Positions 37,001-47,284 of a stretch of 64,000 bases of DNA are shown one piece after another; position 1 is the stretch's first letter, and each line of letters starts with the position of its first letter. The notes below the pieces were generated by a model that was given only the letters and a program-made list of their open reading frames with translations, was not told the origin of the DNA and searched no databases. Origin of the DNA: Syngnathus acus (taxonomy: Eukaryota; Chordata; Actinopteri; Syngnathiformes; Syngnathidae); NCBI RefSeq assembly GCF_901709675.1, contig NC_051092.1:7629491-7693490 (forward strand), read 5' to 3'. The translations under genes were made by a program, and so were the position numbers.

Positions 37001-37089
37001 CTAGGCGACATATTTTTTGAATATCCTCGTCGAATGCTGAGACCCGTAGCGGCCGCGGCCAACAGGGGCGCCGCCATCTTGGATCTCAT
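34072..37089 (-). CDS. Rex1-like APE endonuclease and reverse transcriptase
   Basis: Encodes 1005 residues from the first ATG (37089) without interruption. An N-terminal region rich in Arg/Lys (about residues 95-116) may bind nucleic acid or target the nucleolus (inference). Endonuclease: N137 (LSNVRS), E168 (TETW), GDFN at 287-290, SDH at 337-339. Reverse transcriptase: D692 in LDFSSAFNTI, GSPQG at 748-752, FADD at 779-782. FADD in place of YADD is usual in several LINE clades. The protein would nick genomic DNA and prime reverse transcription of its own RNA. All catalytic motifs are intact. An in-frame GTG at 37104 lies upstream, but ATG is preferred. Confidence 0.92.
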   Translation of the reverse strand: MRSKMAAPLLAAAATGLSIRRGYSKNMSPRTLQTTQSLVYPSSRLAYDRQRLLEVRSSSVFGHVATTTLVCLRSLGVLRALAPGAHDAAGSPGSTRRRRSKRRRCDRRRKRGCRGGLTAKLRANPYKPPLPSIFLSNVRSLDNKMDHLKLELSSKREVRNCCALILTETWLNSSMPDNAVSLEGLATFRADRNSELSGKSRGGGLCVYINNNWCKNARSVASFCSSDIELLTVNCRPFYLPREFTVVSITAVYVPPSANTKEAMRVLYRTISELQSTHTEGVFIIAGDFNQASMKTILPHFYQHVDFPTRGENTLDLVYTNIKDAFRAAPRPHLGSSDHLSVMLTPAYRPLLIRAKPTVKQVRVWSEGAMEALQDCFECSDWDMFKSAATYDNQINIDEYAMTVSAYINKCSEDVSTTKNIITRANQRPWMTEDVRHTLRARNSAFKSGDKEALRTARANLNRAIRLAKRSHSRKIQDFFHDANNTRSMWQGIRAITDYNSPSPPVGEVDADFLNGLNNFFGRFEALNSTPAVKTVPHQEEEVLCLDSADVWKTLRRVNPRKAPGPDNIPGRVFKECAGQLAGVITDIFNISLDQAKVPVCFKAASIIPVPKKPQITSWNDYRPVALTPIMMKCFERLLKDHIVSRLPPTFDPFQFAYRQNRSTEDAISSVLHLSLAHLEERNTHVRLLFLDFSSAFNTIIPQHLVEKLEHLGFSTPLRNWLLDFLTNRPQSVRVGQNTSDVITLSTGSPQGCVLSPLLFTLMTHDCAPRFTTNHIVKFADDTTVVGLIRDNNDLDYREEVEQLVGWCRENSLILNVEKTKEIIVDFRKNQPHHAPLIINSSAVEVVSSTKFLGVHITDDLTWTVNTTTLVKRAQKRLYFLRRMRRAHLPPPIMRTFYRSTIESILTSCLSVWCGGCSASDWKNLRRVVRTAERIIGAPLPSIQDLSSQRCVSRARNIISDPSHPHHGLFSLLPSGKRFRSIRCRSTRFCNSFFPAVVRLLNIQT
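37070..37080 (-). promoter_or_regulatory. YY1-type motif at the 5' end of the Rex1-like element
   Basis: The minus strand reads AAGATGGCGGC, an exact match to the extended YY1 consensus, about 10 bases downstream of the first ATG and within the first 40 bases of the element. In mammalian L1 a YY1 site near the 5' end sets accurate transcription start. A similar role here is inference from position and motif only. Confidence 0.45.
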
Positions 37090-37105
37090 ACAACCAATCT
37101 CCACG

Positions 37106-39058
37106 TTTTCCTCAAGATAGTATGCAGTCAGACGCCAAAACAGTAAAGACTTGCTCCCACCTTATCCTTACTCTAAGATGAAGAGTGAAATGAAAACATT
37201 TCGGCAAAATTTACTCCAGTCTTCAGCATTTTGATGAAGATCCTTAAACTGCTTGCTAAATGTGAAACCACAAGCCAATGTTTTCTCACATAGCCACAAA
37301 ATACATTCAAACATACAGAATGGAAACGGGCAAAGCAATATAAACAGTATGTGGCTATATGACATCATATAAAAATAGTAATGAGAATAATAATAACACT
37401 ATATTGTACTTCAAACACCCTTCAATAAAACAAGGATATAAACCATTAGAATGTTTGGTGTCAGTCACAGTTTTATATACAGCAAAGAATAAAAGACATG
37501 ATCGGGAGTGTTGGGATGGCACTGGCAGGACGTATCTCAATAAACAAAACCCTTTATTAATTCCAGTTTTTCTTTTCTAACCTTCTACATGAAACTCCAA
37601 CGACACACGCAAACTCGTGGGAAATCAGTTCAGAGAGTTTGAAAGGTTGCCTACACTTTAAAGTCAATGAAGACTCAGTTATTGTTGTTGAGCCATGAGA
37701 ACAATCAAATCCCCTTAAAATGATTCAAAAAAATTCTGCAATGATCTTGACATAGATGATAATCTTTATAATCTACAATAATCTAATAATAATATTTATA
37801 ATATATATTCATATTTGAATTGTTGTTTCTAATTAAGTAATTAAATCCACACTTCTGTATCATTATGCAGATTATTAGACTGTTAGTCATACATAATGAA
37901 TACTGGCTCCAAGACCAAGTAAAGAGACGCCAAAATGGCCAAGGGGAAGTTAACCATCCAAATTTACTTTACAATAATATTTTGTATGCGCACCCATTAG
38001 GCTATAAACACCGTTCTGATTAACATTGCGTTTGTGTAATGTGATCATTCACGTTACACCAGCATGGGCGGTCATTTTGCCACTTGCTGTCCACTGAAAA
38101 TGACATCACAATTACAGTTGCTCAGGGCTCAGACAACAAGACTGTTTCATATCTAATGCTTTGGAGTGACTATTTTTCTTTGCTCTACAGTATTTAAATC
38201 ATTCCTCTCCTTTTAAAAAAATGGGCCTTAAAATATTAAAGCAAAAAATGAATATGAATAAATATGCTTTGTAAAACAATGCACCAAGGACAATCGATCA
38301 AATCATCAGCGGTACATAACTATTAGCATCCAGTGATTTTTCATTACATCTTAGCCTAGAAAGTGACCGTATCCCAAAATTTATGATTGAAGACACATTG
38401 TATCCCATTTGCATATTGCTTCAGTGTTTAACTGTTGTTATCCAAGGACTGTTCAGTCAGAGTAAATAGTGGAAAATCATTTTTGTTATAGGACAGGGTG
38501 TGCTTGGCTATGAGATGCAGGAATGTACAGTACGCTATTCCAGAGGGAAGTACAAGTATTTGGTATTGCGGTAAGACTGGCTTAAGATCCAGTGTTAAAG
38601 AACGTGCCTTGTGTCAAAAACAATGCTTTTCAGTTTCAGTGCATTGTGTGAGGTTAGGCTTTGTGGTTGGCTAAATTTATAGTGCATTGTGAACTGTCAA
38701 ATGTTTAAAAGTGGAAGTGCTGCGAGGTACTGTACAATTTTGAAAACTTGCCACGCCAATCAATCATCTTAAACCAGTGTGAGGGGACGGGAATGTGAGA
38801 AAATGGGAAGTTTTACATACAAAATTTCTGTTCATACTGTACACTGTATCGCCACACAAAACTGAAACAAATTCACTTCATTATTCAAGTCAATTCCGCC
38901 AAAGTAAATTTACTAAAGAATTGTACACTAAATCTAAGACTTTCTCAACTAACATGGGAAATTGCCACATTGCCAGCTCGTCAGAGAAGGCTATGCATTT
39001 CTCGAAAATAGATAAAAAGTACCGTAATTAGTAATTGCAGGAGATATTTATAGAGAGA
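37106..39058. other. No gene recognised
   Basis: Host flank of the Rex1-like insertion, AT-rich, with short frames only. No repeat boundary or exon is seen. Confidence 0.4.

Positions 39059-39110
<52 letters not shown>
39059..39110 (+). repeat. (ACAG)n microsatellite
   Basis: Twelve to thirteen perfect ACAG/AGAC units. The Cys-Leu-Ser-Val repeat peptide on the other strand is an artefact of the repeat. Confidence 0.97.
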
Positions 39111-39111
<1 letters not shown>

Positions 39112-39423
39112 TCCCGGCTGCCAGGCACAGGAAAAATATCTGCCCTTGCCGACCCGATCCGCACACAGCGAGGTGTGATGGAAGGCACCAGCATCGCCGA
39201 GTGGAAAGAGAAAGGAGGAAAGAAGGAAATAAAGAGAAAAGAGAGAACACTGCTGGGAGGCTGCCACTCACAAGGACGAGAAAATAAAAGAATAAAGAAT
39301 CTTTTTGGGGCAATGCTACCAGCTTTGCACATCGGGACATTGAAATTCATTGAATTTTTGCCAATTCCTCTTTCTTCTTCTGCCCACTCTTAACAAGAGA
39401 ATTGTCTTAGATTTGATCTAAAC

Positions 39424-39802
39424 CAGATGTTTCAAACTCAATTTACCTGGGGGCCACTCGAGGTAGAGTTTGGGGTGAGGCTGTGCCGCATTGTTTTTTT
39501 TTTAAGCTCGAATAAAAACCTTTTCACCCCGGTTATCAAAATTAAACCACAACTTTAAGATTGTTCTGAACATGACTTATTCCTAGAGACCTGGCAACGC
39601 TTCCTCTCACATAACTGAGCCACATTTGGCGTGAGGAAGGAAGCAGTTGAGACCCTCAGTAGGGCTTGAAGATGCTCATCAGTAAGTCTGGACCTGTACT
39701 TGGACTTATTGAAGTTCAAGGTAGAAAAGAGATTTTCACACAAGTACTATGTGCTCCCAAAAAGACACATTCGTCTTGCGGGCCACGAGTTTGAGACCCC
39801 TG
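39424..39802 (-). mobile_element. hAT (Buster-like) deletion derivative with 8-bp target duplication
   Basis: The element starts CAGATGTTTCAAACTC and ends GAGTTTGAGACCCCTG, an imperfect terminal inverted repeat of about 16 bp. It is flanked on both sides by an exact 8-bp duplication ATCTAAAC (39416-39423 and 39803-39810). The 8-bp duplication and CAG(G)GGT..CAAAC ends are hallmarks of hAT transposons, and the duplication fits the nnnTAnnn pattern reported for the Buster subfamily. At 379 bp it is far too short to be autonomous but retains part of the transposase gene. Confidence 0.85.
39555..39743 (-). pseudogene. hAT transposase C-terminal (dimerisation) fragment
   Basis: The minus-strand frame reads CENLFSTLNFNKSKYRSRL, then DEHLQALLRV, then TPNVAQLCERKRCQVS. 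This matches the C-terminal hAT dimerisation domain pattern CExLFSxxNxxKxxxRxxLxxxHLxxxL. The frame is open for about 60 codons and reaches a stop, but it lacks an ATG and everything N-terminal (zinc finger and catalytic DDE region). It is therefore a remnant left by internal deletion of an autonomous element. Preservation of the frame suggests the deletion derivative is not very old. Confidence 0.8.
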
Positions 39803-39810
39803 ATCTAAAC

Positions 39811-42012
39811 CATTCCATTACACCGTAAGCCATAACTCGGGCTTTATACGTTTCAGGTCATTGGAACTGGAAGATGAATCACCTGCCTTCTGCAACCTTT
39901 TTTCTTACAGGACTGGCCAGCATCCACTTCCCTGTTGAAGAAAAGCATCCCCACGGCATGATGTTGCCACCTCCACGTTTCTTAGTGAGGATGTTGTTTT
40001 GAAGGGTGATGAGCAGTGTTAGTTTTACTGCACACACCACTTTTACATTTAGGCCCCAAGCACTTTATTCCACTTTTGCACTGCCTCCTAAAATTCTCAT
40101 TTGCAATCTATGGCCAACTAAGGATAAAGCTGTTGACGCAACCATTTACTGTATATAGAGCATTGTATATTTACCCACTCAATCCATAATGTATTAAGCA
40201 TATGGTTAGTTTTTATCTTAAATATTAGACTTTGGATTTGCTTCTTCCCGTATTGTGTCATTGTCACTGTAATGAAAGACAACAGTTAAATGTTGGCTGG
40301 ACAATCTGGATAATTAAAAAAACAACACTCACAAGCATGTGGCGTGAAAATGACTGCAGTTGTTACAAATGGGTGTTTATCTGGCCCAGCTCCAGTTGGC
40401 AGTGATACAAACACATCAAAACACAGGCTAACTTTCATCCTTTTACATATGCTGCCTGCACACTAAGAACGCAAAACACGGAAAACAGATACAGCTGCAA
40501 AGCCTAATTCATACATTCGCAGATTACATACGAGCTCTTTAAAGTGTGACATAATTTGCCTGTCGTTTGAATTCTCTGGACTGAATATTGCAATGTGCGT
40601 GTCACAATTCAGCCCAATGTCCCAGGCTGTCAGTAAAATAAATTCTAAATGTGCGTCTAATATACCTGCTTTTCCCACAGGAGACAGCAGGAAAAACACA
40701 CAAATGGTCATCCAAGCTCATGTTGATTCTCCAGTGCAAACACCCAATAAACCTGTCTGAAACTTAAAATGTGTGTGTGTGTGCGTGTGTATGTATGTGC
40801 GTGCGTGCGTGCATGCGCACCTGCGTGCGTGCAAAGTGAATACATACAGTATACACATTCACACATGCTTCTGGATCACCAGCAATCAGGAAAGGGGTTT
40901 TGTGGGGACGACTAGCAAAACAAAATTTTCCAGCTATGCTAATTGGCATACTTTCACTTGGGCAGGACTGCTATGATAACATCCACCTCTATTCCCAAAG
41001 GGGACCTTGATCCTGCAGGCGTTTACTGGGTCAGGGAACCTCGGTGGGGATGAAAGCATAAAAGAAGGCCTCAATTATGGATATGAAGGGGGATGGTCTC
41101 ATCCTCTTGGGCAGTACACATGGTATTTCAATATGTTTGCCATAAACAGCCATAAATAGATAATCGAGGCTGTCAGAATGCTTTCACACTGTGAGAGACC
41201 TGGACCTGTGGGGAAGTATGAACCGTTCTGGGACTAAATGGGGGCCTGTCTCTGTGGGGGATGGTCACAGATGTAGGGGATTGATGGGGTGGTGATGAGA
41301 GACTGAGATGTCAGGGAACAAACCCCTATTCAAAGTGAGACCTGTAAGAGATACCTAGTGGTGAACTCTCTGGCCCATCATCACCTCTACTCTTCACCCT
41401 GGACCAAGGAAGTGGAATTAGAGGTGGGTCGATAAGAGAAAGTGTAACAGCTGCCCAATAGGATGGACAATGCCGTTCTGATGTTTGCGCAAACTGCCTT
41501 GCTAAAATACATTCTAGTCAACTTAAATATGTGGTGACTTTTATATGGACATAATACCAGACATTGGGTGCTGCTGTTGTGGTGTTTTACGGACATTATA
41601 TGTTGGGTAAAAACTGTTGCTGGGCCTCCCAGGTATTTCTGAGAGCAAAGACAATGAAATTTGAGACTGATAAATATCACTCAGGTATGTAAAAGGAGAC
41701 GGCAGGTATTATTAAAATATGAAATCAAGTGGACACATGCACATATTCTACATTTGTCTACCGAACTAATGACATATTGTCGATAATGTTCAAATAAACA
41801 GGTCCAGGTTTCACACTATACGTTCTTATTCTGTTGTATGAACGGCAACAAGTTAAGTGTACCTTCCGCCATCTAACGGAAGAGCGTTTAATAGTCTTGC
41901 CCGTCACTATTACTGTACATATTGACGTTTCAGCCACAAGGGAATCGATCACGGCACACTAATGAATGACTGGCTAAAAGTACTTGTGGCAAATATGTAA
42001 GTGGTAAGTCAG
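39811..42012. other. No gene recognised
   Basis: GT-rich tract near 40771-40830 with alternating TG/TGCG. Frames of up to ~97 codons have no recognisable family. The segment at 40540-40640 has balanced composition and could be conserved non-coding DNA, unproven. Confidence 0.4.
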
Positions 42013-42053
42013 CAAATAAATAAATAAATGAATTAAATAAATAAATAAATGAA

Positions 42054-42085
<32 letters not shown>
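42013..42085 (+). repeat. Compound (AATA)n microsatellite
   Basis: AAAT/TAAA units interrupted twice by the same GAATT unit (ATGAATTAAAT), showing a higher-order duplication of about 28 bases, then a purer run at the right end. Confidence 0.95.
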
Positions 42086-43497
42086 GAAACGGGAGTAGAG
42101 CCTCTCTATAATAAGAGAAACTCATTCATTTTGAAATAAATTATTTCCTGTCCAAACTGACATTGTTCTGTTTCCATGGTGTGACTTTGGTTTCGTTTAC
42201 AGTAATTTGGACTCTGGGTGGCACAGGAATGTGGTGAGGTACAGAAGCTTGTGGCGCACTTAAGATGATTTAGTTGCCCAAATTATGGGGTGGATTTCAG
42301 ACACTTATCACTTTGCACGTAGAGTGAATGGGATGAAGCAAGACATTATTTTAAATGACTCCAATTTACTGCTCCTTTTAAATTAAATATTTTGCTCTGC
42401 AATAAGGGTGTAACGAGTCATTCGTCTGTAAATGATGACTATTACTGAAGTGGCCACTTTGCGAAAGAACTTTTTTTTTCTCTGACGTACTGCATATACT
42501 ACTATGAAAACCGCTATTACTTGCACACGCAATGTATTTTAAATGGGTGATGTGTTTTAGGTTCACAGAGAGGTACAATGTGATAATATGTAGAACCTTT
42601 CAGTTCAAACTGAAGTAAAATCTCACAGATGGTGAAAATAACCAAAGTTGCTCCCTTTATGTGGGCTCTGACTTTTTAACTTAATTCTTAATTCATCACG
42701 TTTTACCATGCTCATCTTGATAGTTTTCAGTGTTGTCATTCTCAGTAATGTGTTAAAACTGAACACTGTCACTACCAGTGCTGTGACGTATCAGAAAGGT
42801 TCTGAGTTTAAAGAAAAATACTGTTGGAAGACACAGTATATCGTTATCAGGATATTAAAAAAAACTGTCCATATCTGAATAAAAAAAGAAAAACTGTCCA
42901 TAGCTCATACCTCTAGCTGTCAATATAAAACAAACTTTCATAATTATTTGTCGACTAGACCCGTAGAGACAGTCGTACTAACACCCTTTTGTATGTGGCC
43001 AAAGGAGTTATGGACGGCAGACGATAAAATGATTTATGAGATATTCACGAAGTATTTTATATTCAAGGGGATCCAAATAGCAAAACATCTTTTGAATTCA
43101 ACTCACGTTTTCAGCTACAACAAGCCCAACATTGAGAGTGTTTACAGCCATCTTTGAACAGATTCGCAGTTTTGCACTTGATTTGAGATAATGACAACGT
43201 GTGCGTCATTTTGAATCTGGAGCCATTGTCTGACTCTCTGTGATCGTGTGTGGGAGCTTAGGTCTGGCTCAATAGCTCCATGTAGGCTCGATTTACCAAG
43301 CATTGATGGAGTCCAGATGAGCTTTCTCTGGCTCCCCTTCGCTCACTACATGCTCAGTGAAGCCGGACCACCAATTTCAACAACCAGGCAGAATTGAATT
43401 GGCAATCTGTATGTAGATAGTCAAGTACCAACTGGGGAAAGGGTGGACAATAATCCAATGTGGCAACACGTGGAATGGATTTAGGTGTAATGTCCTT
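42086..43497. other. No gene recognised
   Basis: AT-rich. The phrase AGGGTGTAACGAGTCA near 42406 resembles the terminus of a common fish DNA transposon, but no partner end was found. No exon candidate. Confidence 0.4.
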
Positions 43498-44973
43498 ACA
43501 AATCTCAATTTGAATGGATTTGCGACGTTGCGCACAATGTAAATAAAAAACGATGACAGTAATTTGCAGATCGTTGTCAGATAAAATAGATCAAATCTAT
43601 TTTCTTTTGTTGTTGTTTTTTAATATTAACTTGTTTTGAATTTGATGCCTGCAACACGCTCCAAAAAAAGTTGGGACAGGGTTGTGGCGGACATTAGGAG
43701 CAGGCCTTTCACCCAGCAAGCATAATTGGCAGCGGGTTGATGCGTATGTTCTTTCTTACGTAAAATTGTCTTTTGTTCCCTTGTTCACTTGTGTCTTGAC
43801 TTACTTGTTGGCAGTCAGTGAGAGAATAAAGATGTGTTTCTTACTTTTGCCACAAGGACTTGTTCACCATCACCTTTCCTTCAACATCACTCATCGATTG
43901 TTTGGGGAATTAGGACACTAATTGTCTGTATGTGAAATTCATTCCCATTCTTGCTCGATGTACATTTTCAGTCGCTATTTTAAGCATGATAATTTGAACC
44001 ACATTTTCAATGGGAGACAGGTTTGGACTGCTTGCAAGCCATTCTCGTACTTGCATTCTTCAACTACAAAGCCACGCTGTTGTAACACGTGCAAAACGGG
44101 TTAAATGTGCAAAATATTGTCCTGCTGAAATAAGCAGAGGCATCCATGAAAATAATGCTTGCTTAGATGGCAGCATATGTTGCTCCAAAACCTGCATGTA
44201 CCTTTCAACATTACTGGTGCCTTCGCAGATGTGAGAATTAGTCACAAACTGGCACTAACATATCCTTATACACTCACACATTCTGGCTTGAGAAGTTTGC
44301 ACTGATATCAATGCGCATGCTCCTTTTCGTCATTGGCTTGGAGGACACGACGTCAATGACTTCCAGGAACAATTTGAAGAATGGACTCGTCAGACCACAG
44401 CACACTTTTCCTCTGCAGCTATCCATCTTAGCCGAGCTAAGGTCCAGAGAAGCCTAGTTGTTGGTTTAGATTTGACTTTCACTTGGCACGGTGGAATTTT
44501 TACTTGCATTTGTATACAAAGCGACAAACTGTGTTAACTAAAATTAGTTTTCTGAAGTGTTTTTGTTCAAAGTGTTCAAAGCTGGTTTTTGGCCTTGTCA
44601 CATACGTGCAGAGATTTTTTTCAGATTCTCTGAATCTTTTGATATTCTGCACCATGGATGATGGAATCCCGAAATGTAATTAATCTGTTGAACAATCTGC
44701 TCACATGATGGTTCACAAAGTGGCTAACCTCACCTTTCAGGCATGCTCCATTTATACCCAATCATGCCACTCCAATATTCCAAACAGGCATTTTGTGATT
44801 GTTTCTCAGTTTTCCCAGTCTTCTGTTGCCCCTGATCTGTCTTATATTGGAACAGTGCAGCCATTGAGTTCAAAATGAGCGACTATTCAAAAAAGTAATA
44901 ATAATATTAACGTTCTGCATTTTGAAAATTAATGATAATTATGAATTCCAAATTCATCGGAATCTGGCTTTGT
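43498..44973 (-). mobile_element. Decayed Tc1/mariner transposon with long inverted repeats
   Basis: The ends are diverged inverted copies: the left starts ACAAATCTCAATTTGAATGG and the right, read on the minus strand, starts ACAAAGCCAGATTCCGATGA. Inner repeat blocks include GCAACACGCTCCAAAAAAAG then TTGGGACAGG on the left and a damaged counterpart at 44820-44880. The body, read on the minus strand, carries transposase coding remains, including LWSDESxF (about 44370-44400) and the block at 44060-44245. Length (~1.48 kb) fits a complete Tc1 element. Many frameshifts and stops make it inactive. Confidence 0.85.
44060..44245 (-). pseudogene. Tc1 transposase fragment
   Basis: The minus-strand frame contains HICEGTSNVERYMQVLEQHM followed by LPSKQ, then RVTTAWL in a shifted alignment, matching the central-to-C-terminal part of a Tc1-type DDE transposase (the stretch between the second Asp and the last Glu). 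The expected CLFQQDNA region is damaged to something like LLISAGQYF. Remaining blocks lie in other frames, so no functional protein is encoded. Confidence 0.75.
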
Positions 44974-45058
44974 GCAACAAACAAACAGAAAACAGTATTG
45001 TACGACATGGTTCTTATTTGTATCGTATTATCATTTCTTGTTTTGTTTTTCTTCCAAG

Positions 45059-45175
45059 ACCATAGATTGTTTTGGTCCTCTGGGTTTCACACACTTCATG
45101 CATAGCTGCAAATGGAAACACTTCCTTCCTCTCCACGGAGGATACAGGGGACTTCAGGGACAAGTTAGACCCCAG
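45059..45175 (+). CDS. Possible internal exon (plus strand), product unknown
   Basis: A 117-nt segment open in phase 0/0, preceded by a strong pyrimidine tract and acceptor (TTGTTTTTCTTCCAAG) and followed by CAG|GTAAAA. It encodes 39 residues, with FGPLGFTHFMHSCKWKHF near the start. I recognise no family. It lies 85 bases beyond the Tc1 relic, on the opposite strand to the other exon candidates. Chance occurrence is quite possible. Confidence 0.2.
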
Positions 45176-46372
45176 GTAAAATACATGGATGGTCTCAAGG
45201 CCCCTTTCTCTCTATGGAAAAGCACTCGTGTGCCCCAGGGTAATCACTTCCATGTGCAGAACCCCAACACTCCAAACAGAACTGGAATAGCAACATCAAG
45301 GAAAAAGCCGTGTTATTGCATTGCATGTCAAAATCTTCAAAGTCTGATGCATCAGCTGGTCTCATGGATGCTCCTCTGATACTGAAGATCCCTTAAAGTC
45401 ACTCAACAGGCATATGTTGAAAGTGCAGTGAGACTGGGACAACCATTTCTCCGTAACATTCGACCTCATTTATTGTACTTGATCAACAATGGAAAAAAAT
45501 AACCATCATTATTAATTTTACTGTCCTTGTAATGGAAAGGGTTGTAATGGGTCACAACAACAGGGTAGGCAACCCAAGCAAGTGCTTACTTCCCTGAACT
45601 GAAGGGGGCCCAGAGAGACGCCCGTAACAATGACAAAATGATGACAATGCTTGAGACACTGCAACTTTTTTTTTCTCACAATTTATGTGAAATTGCAAGT
45701 CAAGAAAATCTAAATTAATACTGTAAGGCACAATGAACATTGATTCACTCCATATGCCCTCTGTTATATAAGAGTCTGAAAATAAAACAACATCCCCATA
45801 TCATGTGACTTGAAGATAAAACTTGGAATGACTGGGTCGGGGTTCTGCAACAGATAAAGCAAGTGTTTCCTTTGTGACAGATATGAACTGAACATCGTCC
45901 AAACCAAATGAAAACACACCCTGACTTTGATACTTACAAGTCCTGATTTTCTTCATTTTGCTGCAGGCTGTTACTGTAGCTGATGTCAATGTTACTGTCT
46001 ATTGACACAGGCGACAGAACACACTATTGAGAATATGTGCTTACATCAACACTACACATACACACATACTTAATACTTTAAAATCAAACTAGCGCAGCTT
46101 TGAAATGTGCTATTTTTGGGCAACATTCCATAAAGTGAAAAGAAAGGAAGGTAAAAGGTAATGAGCCACATACTGAACATGTGTGCTGGATAAAAGATTC
46201 CTGATGCTGATGCTGTTTTCTCAGTGAACGGACTCGGAGGTGTCCATATGATATGGCGGGGCGACATGCTGACAGTAAATCATATCATACCGGTCTGCTG
46301 CACATTAGTCAGATCACCTGATTTTATGTACTTTGAGTTATTAGAACTTCAAAAAGCACATGTGTTATGAAT

Positions 46373-46775
46373 TCAACACAACAAAAATTCATGAAATGAA
46401 AAGGTTGGTTGGTAGGAAATGGTCTCATCATGACATTTGATTTGTTTCACTGGAACAACTACACTGGGTTTTTCAATATTTAAATCCAAATCGTGCTTTT
46501 GTTTGTCAAACTTCAATGGACATGTTTCCGTTTTGATGTCGTAACAGCAAGAAATAACTGCAGCCATCAACAATTTGAAGGATATGGCTCGATTCTTAAT
46601 CAAAGGAAAAGGAAGAGTGCCGTTGAGTTTTGTGTTGATCGAAGTCTTGTCCATTTGCTTGATGAAAAATGCTAACTCCTTTTTTGTAGTGAATGTGACA
46701 GACGAAACTTTTTTTTGAAGTTCAGTACTTGTCCTTATCAAAACTAGCTTGGCTTCTTCCAAAACAAAGTGGAGC
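46373..46775 (-). CDS. Possible terminal exon, product unknown
   Basis: A minus-strand frame of 133 codons following the acceptor TGTTGGCTTTAG and ending in TGA. The start is amphipathic and charged (LHFVLEEAKLVLIRTSTELQ), giving a helical look. The middle is mixed and the end reads YQPTFSFHEFLLC. An open stretch this long in AT-rich DNA is unusual, and its composition is more protein-like than most frames here. No usable donor lies before the stop, so it would be a last exon, or a processed or degenerate copy. I do not recognise the family. Confidence 0.3.
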
Positions 46776-47284
46776 CTAAAGCCAACAGAAACAAGTAATT
46801 CACATTATGTCAACTTTGGTTTCCTCCCATTTTCCCCTCTAAAGATAATTGCAGAGAAATGCATGTCAATTAATGGGAACATATTATGACAGAATGAGTT
46901 ACACAATGGGTCTGATTTACCATTGGTTGACACATGCAAAAACAGGTGTAAACTTGAGTGCTCACGCAAACAGATGTGCAAGAAGATTTCTTAACCGGTT
47001 GCTGCCAGGATATGTGAGCCAAAACCAGCAATATTGCCGTTCATCTTGTGCATCCTGGAACGAGTCTATGCAAATAGCTTAATTTAGCATGTGCACTGTG
47101 ATTTATCAAATTTGAGATTAATTGGGATGACTAATTTTGTGGTCAAAAGGCAGGTGCAAACTAGCACGCAAAAAGTGTGAGCCAAGTTCAGGATAGAATA
47201 AGAGGTCGTTTTGGGATGCAAAAACGTATCACAACATAGCGACTTTTGACCGATGCACTTGTTGAGCTTCTGCATGATCTAAGA

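Larger units (their letters stand above)
33834..37105 (-). mobile_element. Rex1/Babar-like LINE retrotransposon
   Basis: A minus-strand non-LTR element about 3.3 kb long: one long frame (34072-37089), a ~220-nt 3' UTR containing AATTTCGTTTTGTACACAC and AAAATGACAATAAAGTTCTG, and a tail of about three TCTAAG units (33834-33854). The FADD box, the CxSxWxGG region and the C-terminal LLPSGKRFRSIRCR and RFCNSFFPAVVRLLN blocks fit the fish Rex1/Babar group within the CR1/L2/Jockey assemblage. There is no separate ORF1, so either the 5' end is truncated or the family has one frame. No target duplication was identified. The 5' boundary is estimated. Confidence 0.85.

Noticed and set aside
39059-39110. 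Regularly spaced short repeats that might suggest a CRISPR array
   Set aside because: It is a simple ACAG microsatellite with no spacers, in vertebrate-type DNA.
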